64,000 nucleotides of DNA from assembly GCA_036768485.1 (NCBI GenBank), contig JAVLUZ010000165.1, positions 868,001 to 932,000 on the forward strand, written 5' to 3'. The notes below the pieces were generated by a model. It was not told where the DNA came from. It saw only the letters and a list, made by a program, of their open reading frames with translations, and did not search any database. This document shows, one piece after another, positions 58,724 to 64,000 of this stretch (the stretch's first letter is position 1; the number at the start of each line of letters is the position of its first letter). Both the position numbers and the translations under genes were made by a program. This DNA is from Mermis nigrescens (taxonomy: Eukaryota > Nematoda > Enoplea > Mermithida > Mermithidae).

Positions 58724-59568
58724 CAAAATTTTGATGTTTTTGCACTTTAAACTAATTTACACCGCTTAAATCTTACAAAAAAGACGAATTAATGCCGGTG
58801 CGAAACGGCAGAAATTTTTAGAAATTCCTAACTCTTTTACCTGGCTTGTTCTCCCTAAAATCTCGTTGCCCATGTACAACGAGATTTTGTGGTTGCGGGG
58901 GTCTGGGATGGCGGGCTCAAGCGTTCCCAGCGGGGTCCAGGGCAGAGTCACGGAAAATTTTGTAAAACAAGCATTTTAATGTTAAATAGTAACGTTATAA
59001 TTTGCGCTAAATCGGCCAAATCTCGGTTTCGAATTAAGCAAGCCCAAAAACACTTGAAATTGATGAACTTCCACATTGCACAAAACTTCTGAGCTGAAAT
59101 ACGTTTTTTGACCTCTGCTAATTACATAGCGCAGCAGCGGGTCGCTGCAAATAAGATATAGAAAAATGTATCAATGAAAATTTTGTTCTTACCATTTTCA
59201 GGCCCATTCGTGGCCTTCTTATTAACCAGATGCAGTTCAGAAAACAAGAAATGCGCAAAAACATAAGAAAATTTGGCCATTCCTGTCATTTAAAATAGGA
59301 TTATGTGTCCTTGTAAAGAAAGACAAACAAAGCAAGAATAGACAAAGTTGTACACGAAAGACAAACAAAGCAGAGAATAGACAAACTGGTACTTAATCCT
59401 TAATCATTTTAGCACTTTTACTATTATTATGCTCAACAAGCATGCGAAGTTTCAGTAAACGAACAAATAGTGCATTAAATTACTATAGTAATGTGAAGTG
59501 CTGGATTATTTTAGCTGATTCAAGCTTTTTAATTCATTAGATCTATATAATAATAAATAATAATGACT

Positions 59569-59583
59569 CGGCGCAAAGCGCCG
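59569..59583. repeat. Hairpin CGGCGC-AAA-GCGCCG
   Basis: A perfect 6-bp stem with an AAA loop, followed by GAAAATTTTGACG as in the other hairpins of this element. Confidence 0.8.
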
Positions 59584-59737
59584 GAAAATTTTGACGTTTT
59601 TGCCTTTTTGAACTCAGTTTTCTGGACACACATTATTGCAACAGAAAAATCAACAATATTTCTGAGAAAATTTTGGGGGGGGGCATGTGCCCCTAATGCC
59701 CCCCCTGGCTACGCCTATGGAGCCGACATTACAGCAC

Positions 59738-59905
59738 ACACCATTACAGCACCGACATTGGAGCAACAACATTAGAGCGCCCAACATTAGAGTGCAGCAA
59801 CGTTAGAGCGTAGTAACTTTAGAGCGCGTAACATTAGAGCGCAGAGAGCACGCGACATTAGAGCGCAGCAACATTAGAGTGCACAACATTAGAGCGCCGT
59901 CACAA
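59738..59905 (+). repeat. CATTAGAGCGC tandem repeat
   Basis: AACATTAGAGCGCAGC-type units of about 15-18 bp, around ten irregular copies, starting just after the hAT-like element. Short-unit arrays like this form the arms of the foldback elements elsewhere, but no mirrored partner was found. Confidence 0.8.
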
Positions 59906-60079
59906 AAGGAGTTTTTCACGTAACTTTACAAATTTTTTATGCTGATAAATTGAAGAATTCGCCTGGTTAAAGCTTCATGGACAAAACACGCAAGCCTTTG
60001 AAAAAAGTTCTACTGTATCTTACGCTCGAGACTAAGAGTAATTTAGAAGCCAAAAATCGGTTATTTATCAAGATGTAAG

Positions 60080-60900
60080 CACTAGCGGATCCAGGAAAAA
60101 ATTTATTTGGGGGGCAGTCCGAAAATTTGAAGTCAGATATCTCGAGAACCATTAGGAGATAAGCAAAAATAAAGGCACTTTTGAGCATATCTCGGCGAGC
60201 TCTAAACGATGGTGAAGACAAATTTCAAAATAAGACTTCAAAAATTTTTCAATCTACTCAATATTGATATGCAGGAAATTGATCATATGAGCTTTCTGCA
60301 CAACCAATTTCTCATAATGCAATTCACGAGTGATTTCTTATCTCCGGTCTTTGTATGCAATCATTGTGCTTTTACACAAAAAGATTATACAGATAATGAA
60401 TAATTCTGCGCGAAGCTCCGAAAAAATTGACATATTCTGCAAGTATAGCTCAAATTTGAGCGGTTTTGAGCGGGCTGTAAGACAAGAAACATAGATAAAC
60501 AATAAATCAGGGGCGAAGCGCCGGAAAAAAAATTTCATGTTCTAGATGTCTTAACTCAAATTTGAGCTGTTTTGAGTGAGCTAGAAAACAAAAACTATAG
60601 CAGAACAAAGATTCCAGCGCACAGCGCTGGAAAAAAATCAACATGCTCTCTATGTCTAACTCAGATTTGAGCGATTTTTAGCGTTTAGAGAACAAAACCA
60701 TACATAGACAATAAATCCGACGCGAAACGCCGGAGAATTTTGAGTTCGCATAACTCAAAAAAAACGCTAAAAACCTAATTTGGTGGTGTTTTAGACGTGC
60801 TTCACTAAGTTTCCTTTTTCCCTTTGGGAGACCCTTGGTAGAAACAAAATTTCTTTTTCATTTCGGAGATGCGGCGGTCCTGCCCAGCCCAACGAGTCAG
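60080..60900. repeat. hAT-like left end followed by a hairpin-bearing repeat, four tandem units
   Basis: CACTAGCGGATCCAGG at 60080 matches the end of the element at 25193. From about 60405 a unit of about 100-120 bp repeats: hairpin, AAAAAATT, then ACTCAAATTTGAGC-GTTTTGAGCG, then AAACATAGATAAACAATAAATC. Its hairpins are at 60408, 60510, 60614 (CCAGCGC-ACA-GCGCTGG, 7 bp) and 60717. The right end was not found. Confidence 0.6.
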
Positions 60901-60902
60901 GT

Positions 60903-61235
60903 CCAGTGTTTTTTTGTACAAGATCCGTTTGTGTATATTCAAAGATGGTCCCCAAAAGTCTTTGTACATTTTGTACATGCAAATTTTTGTGTACTATAAT
61001 ATAGTTCAGTATCGATTTTAGTGTGGTAAAACAGGGTTTTCGATCTTTAGTAGTGTAGTTTAGCTAATCTCTGGGTTTCTGACGCCAAAAATTACTAAAA
61101 ATTGTCTTAAAACGGCGCGAAGCGCCGAAAAATTTGACATTTTTTCATTCTAAATGCAAATTCCGCCATTTAAACATAAGTGGGACAATGGGAATTAAAC
61201 ACCTTTTTATAGTTTTTGACTTCTCAAAACTCTCT
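60903..61235 (+). repeat. TGTACAAG module with hairpin, copy 2
   Basis: GTGTTTTTTTGTACAAGATC, then TTTTGTACATGCAAATTTTT, then the hairpin CGGCGC-GAA-GCGCCG at 61113-61127 followed by AAAAATTTGACATTTTTTC. Parallel to 12528-12850. Confidence 0.75.
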
Positions 61236-61600
61236 GTACATTTTGTACACCCAAATTTAGGGTGCTATAATATGGTACAGTAGCGATTTTAGTGTAGTAA
61301 AAAAACTTTGGGTAGTGTATTCTAGCTAATTTCTGGGTTTCTGAGGGCAAAAATTAATGAGAATTGTCTGAAAACGGCACGAAGCGCCGAAAAATTCGAC
61401 ATTTTTTCTTTTGAAATCCGATTTCTGCCAATATAAAGATATGATAGAACACACAATTACTCAATTCGGCACGAAGCACCGAAATGTTTTGCGAATTTAA
61501 CACCTTTTTTTGTGATTTTTGTCTTTCCAAAAATCATTGTACATGTACAAAGACTGTCCCGAAAAGTCTTTGAACATCGTTGTCGAGTACAAAAAAATCA
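61236..61600 (+). repeat. TGTACAAG module with hairpins, copy 3
   Basis: In direct tandem with copy 2. Hairpins CGGCAC-GAA-GCGCCG (61375-61389) and CGGCAC-GAA-GCACCG (61467-61481) are partly unpaired. Confidence 0.7.
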
Positions 61601-62310
61601 CTGGTCAGATCTAGTCACACATTAACATTACCCGACTATGCCTTGGACACGAAAAAATGCAAGAAACACCCTAGCTTTCTGGGGGACGCTGATCTAGATC
61701 CAGATCGTTTTGGCAGATCAAAATTTAAAAAGATCCAGATACAGATCCAGATCCAGATAAAAATATTTTTTGTGCAGCAATTTGTATTGCTAAAAAGCAG
61801 GGCATAAAGCGCCCAAGTCCACATGGATTGGGGGTTTCGGGTGGCAGGACTAATATAACAGCCAGCAGAGGGGTCTGGGGAGAGCCGAGGAAAATTTGCA
61901 TTATAGTGCATTTACATAAAAATGATATCAGTAAAAATAGCTTAAAAAGTAAAAACTCACAAGTTTAGACTTTTACCAATGGGCATGAAATTGAGGCATG
62001 AAAAATGTAAAAATTATGCAACAGCTTAAATTGACAACTTTATAAACGAAACGGCATTAAATTTTCACAGAACGTAAGATGTCTGGAATTTGGCAACATT
62101 GTGGTTAAACAGGAGAAACAAATGCTTCTTTAAATTGCTTGTAAGAAAGAAATGGTGTATTATTCCAGAGGGATATCACTGTCAAATAACAAACGATACA
62201 CTACTTGACAACACAAAATGGAATACTATGAAGAAACCTGCTTAATTTAAATTCAACAAAGAAAAACGCTTTTAAAATTCATGAAAAATGACAGATGCAC
62301 CCACTAAAAC
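61601..62310. other. No gene seen
   Basis: A short AGATCC hexamer run is at 61693-61761. Otherwise featureless. Confidence 0.5.
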
Positions 62311-62317
62311 TATAGAT

Positions 62318-62470
62318 GTACAGCATAGAAATTCTGGGGGGTCAAGGTCAAATTTTTTTTCAAACATCAAAACAAGCGATAAAAATGGCCCATGGGCACT
62401 AAAAACATTGTTTTTAGACGTTTCTCGATGTCGCGCATCCACTGAAACATCTTTTATAACAAAAAATTTC
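62318..62470 (+). repeat. F1 repeat, 5' half
   Basis: AGAAATTCTGGGGGGTCAAG and ATTGTTTTTAGACGTTTCTC. The right half is missing. Confidence 0.55.
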
Positions 62471-62749
62471 CGAAAAATATCAAAATTTTCCCATTTTTAG
62501 GCAAAAAAGTCTTTCAAAGGTCAATTCTGATGATAATTTATGTGGAAAAAACAACCTTCAATACATTTTTATCACTTATGTTACTTTTCTGCAGAGCTCA
62601 GAGCTTTAAAAATTTTTCTAAAACCAAAGAAGTTATGGGGGGTCAGCTGCACTTTTTGGCAATTCTAAAAGGGGGGGGTGAGCACGGTCCTAGGGGGGGG
62701 GTCAAAATCCCCAGCAGACCCCTCCCCCCACCCCCGCAAGCATGGGTGA

Positions 62750-63018
62750 TGTCCAAACCTGGGCGTGGGGGGTTTGGGGGGTATGCAACCCCTCGAGAAA
62801 CCAAAATATCCCCCCCACAGAAATCAAAATTCGCCACCAGAATTCAATTTTTGAAATTTTTTCCGTTTTTTTGCAATATTTTGATGCCAATGGATAGTGC
62901 TCGATGAGAAACGTCAAAAAATGGTGTTTTTCGCCACACCACCATTTTTAAGGCAATTTTTTGACCTTTGAAAAATCTTGCATCCCACTCCCCAGAATTT
63001 TCTAACTGCCCACATATG
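62750..63018 (-). repeat. F1 repeat, full length
   Basis: GGGCGTGGGGGGTTTGGGGG at one end, TTTGATGCCAATGGATAGTG inside and TAACTGCCCACATATGG at the other. A second C/G-rich stretch precedes it at 62670-62750. Confidence 0.8.
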
Positions 63019-63019
63019 G

Positions 63020-63262
63020 TGATGTCTCAACAGCCCCACCAGTCCCAACAGCCCCACCGTTTCAACAGCCCCACCAAAAATCCCCATAGTCCCACCCGTC
63101 CCAACAGCCCCACCAGTCCCAACAGCCCTACCTTTCCAACAGCCCCACCAATAATCCCAACAGCCCTTCCAATCCCAACAGCCCCACCAATCCCAACAGC
63201 CTCACCAATCCCAACAGCTCTACCGTCCCAGCAGCCCCACCAGTAATCCCAGCAGCCTCACC
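63020..63262 (-). repeat. CAACAGCCCCACCA minisatellite
   Basis: About fifteen units of 15-18 bp (CCCAACAGCCCCACCAGT). Plus-strand frames read as Pro/Gln/Ser-rich but are repeat artefacts. Similar units appear in the opposite orientation at the end of the window (63931-64000). Confidence 0.85.
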
Positions 63263-63397
63263 ATTACTGCAATTGCTATTATACAATATAATATAATCAG
63301 GCAATATTAATTTTTTATGAAAGATATTTTTTGACTATTTTCCGAATTCGTATATTCCATCAAGATCATAAACGAGTGTGCAGGTTTACATTTTCAG

Positions 63398-63590
63398 AAT
63401 AAGTCTACCTGAGAAACTGGTAGACCTGCCAGAATTGAAGCCTCAGCATTTGTGCGCAATCCAGGATTCTGCCTCATTCAAGTCAACTCGCAAGATTGGA
63501 CACCAGCTCATCATGGTTTACTCTACACTGCCAGAAAAAAATGAAAAAGATTCTAGTGAAAAAGAAAAGATAAGTGTTGAAATTAAATGA
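63398..63590 (+). CDS. Possible terminal exon of an unrecognised gene
   Basis: The acceptor GTTTACATTTTCAG precedes 64 open codons ending in TGA. The start SLPEKLVDLPELKPQHLCAI is non-repetitive and protein-like. The tail is Lys/Glu-rich (EKNEKDSSEKEKISVE). There are no recognised motifs and no upstream exon found. It could be a last exon or a chance frame. Confidence 0.35.
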
Positions 63591-63759
63591 AAATCAAAAC
63601 TTCAATGCTAATCTGCTTCAAAATTGGCAGAAAATGTGGATTAGCGTATTTTTAACGCCATTTTGACATTCATACCAGTTTTGAGGTCCATTTTTGGCTC
63701 AAAGCTCATTCTCCAGACCGGTCGTGCTGTGCATCTATGATTATAAGAGAGAGGCAGTT

Positions 63760-63930
63760 GGAAACAACATTGGCAGCGAACAAATTCTGTGGGTCTGGTG
63801 ATTAAAGTGACCAAAAAATGTGCTAAAAATAGAATTCTGGTGGTGTAACATAATTTGGGGGATTTCCAGAATTTCGGGTTGGGGGGTTTAACTCTAAACA
63901 TCCTTCCCCTACGCTTATGTGTGCTTAGGA
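63760..63930 (+). repeat. F2 repeat
   Basis: AATAGAATTCTGGTGGTGTA in the middle and CCTTCCCCTACGCTTATGTG at the right. Confidence 0.65.
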
Positions 63931-64000
63931 CAGTGCGACTGTTGGAACGGTAGGATTGCTGGAACGGTGGAACTGCTAGGAATTGATGGGGCTCGTGGGG
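63931..64000 (+). repeat. GGAACGGTGG/ACTGCT short-unit array, cut by the window end
   Basis: Units of about 15 bp (TTGGAACGGTAGGATTGC, TGGAACGGTGGAACTGC) resemble the reverse complement of the array at 63020-63262. Confidence 0.5.

Larger units (their letters stand above)
58220..59719. mobile_element. Non-autonomous hAT-like element with perfect 8-bp target duplication
   Basis: The 1500-bp element is flanked by GAGCCGAC on both sides (58212-58219 and 59720-59727). The ends are CAGAGGCGTAGCCGGG and, inverted, CATAGGCGTAGCCAGG, a common hAT terminus form. The interior has four or five GAA/AAA-loop hairpins and G-rich ends but no transposase. The largest frames are under 70 codons. Confidence 0.9.

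Noticed and set aside
63020..63246. Pro/Gln/Ser-rich protein
   Set aside because: Product of a minisatellite; no non-repeat coding sequence attached.

Overview
This window looks like nuclear DNA of an animal, most likely an invertebrate. It holds a spliced type II membrane glycosyltransferase gene of family GT10, with GT/AG introns in phases 2 and 1. The rest is a gene-poor, AT-rich landscape of nested class II transposons. There are no operons, ribosome binding sites or other prokaryotic organisation. The species cannot be named from the sequence.

The only convincing host gene is an alpha-1,3-fucosyltransferase on the + strand, with exons at 11494-12011, 14291-14643 and 29079-29461. The splices join in frame and give 417 residues. 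Its second intron is 14.4 kb and carries a palindromic element of about 7.5 kb (15687-23181) and a further composite element (23629-27519). About 5 kb downstream lies a decayed second fucosyltransferase copy (34185-34855), split by a short non-autonomous element.

Region by region: 1-5.9 kb holds copies of the same inverted-repeat family that forms the 7.5 kb palindrome, plus an assembly gap and a long TA tract. 6.16-8.29 kb is a foldback-type element whose long terminal inverted repeats are stacks of a 15-bp unit, with a 9-bp target duplication. A relative sits at 54.0-55.4 kb. 11.5-29.5 kb is the fucosyltransferase gene. 36.6-40 kb (- strand) is a decayed protein-primed-type family B DNA polymerase of the Maverick/Polinton kind. 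43.3-44.5 kb is a satellite of alternating 136-bp monomers. 44.6-45.7 kb holds 21-bp arrays inside a segmental duplication. 51.7-52.4 kb (- strand) is a Merlin/ISXO2-like transposase relic. 58.2-59.7 kb is a hAT-like non-autonomous element with a perfect 8-bp target duplication. 60-61.6 kb is a cluster of hairpin-bearing repeats. A terminal-exon-like segment of an unrecognised gene occurs twice (about 42.0 and 55.7 kb), intact only in the second copy. Another possible last exon lies at 63.4 kb.

I use four labels for short dispersed repeat families. F1 is about 260 bp and ends in CATAGGTGGGC / CACACGTGGGC. F2 is about 165 bp with the same kind of ends. F3 is about 250-300 bp and usually contains a GGCGC-GAA-GCGCC hairpin. 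F4 is about 250-300 bp. The signals most worth a second look are the GTGTAAA-studded palindromic element, the foldback elements, and the GAA-loop hairpin that keeps its pairing by compensatory changes across unrelated repeats.
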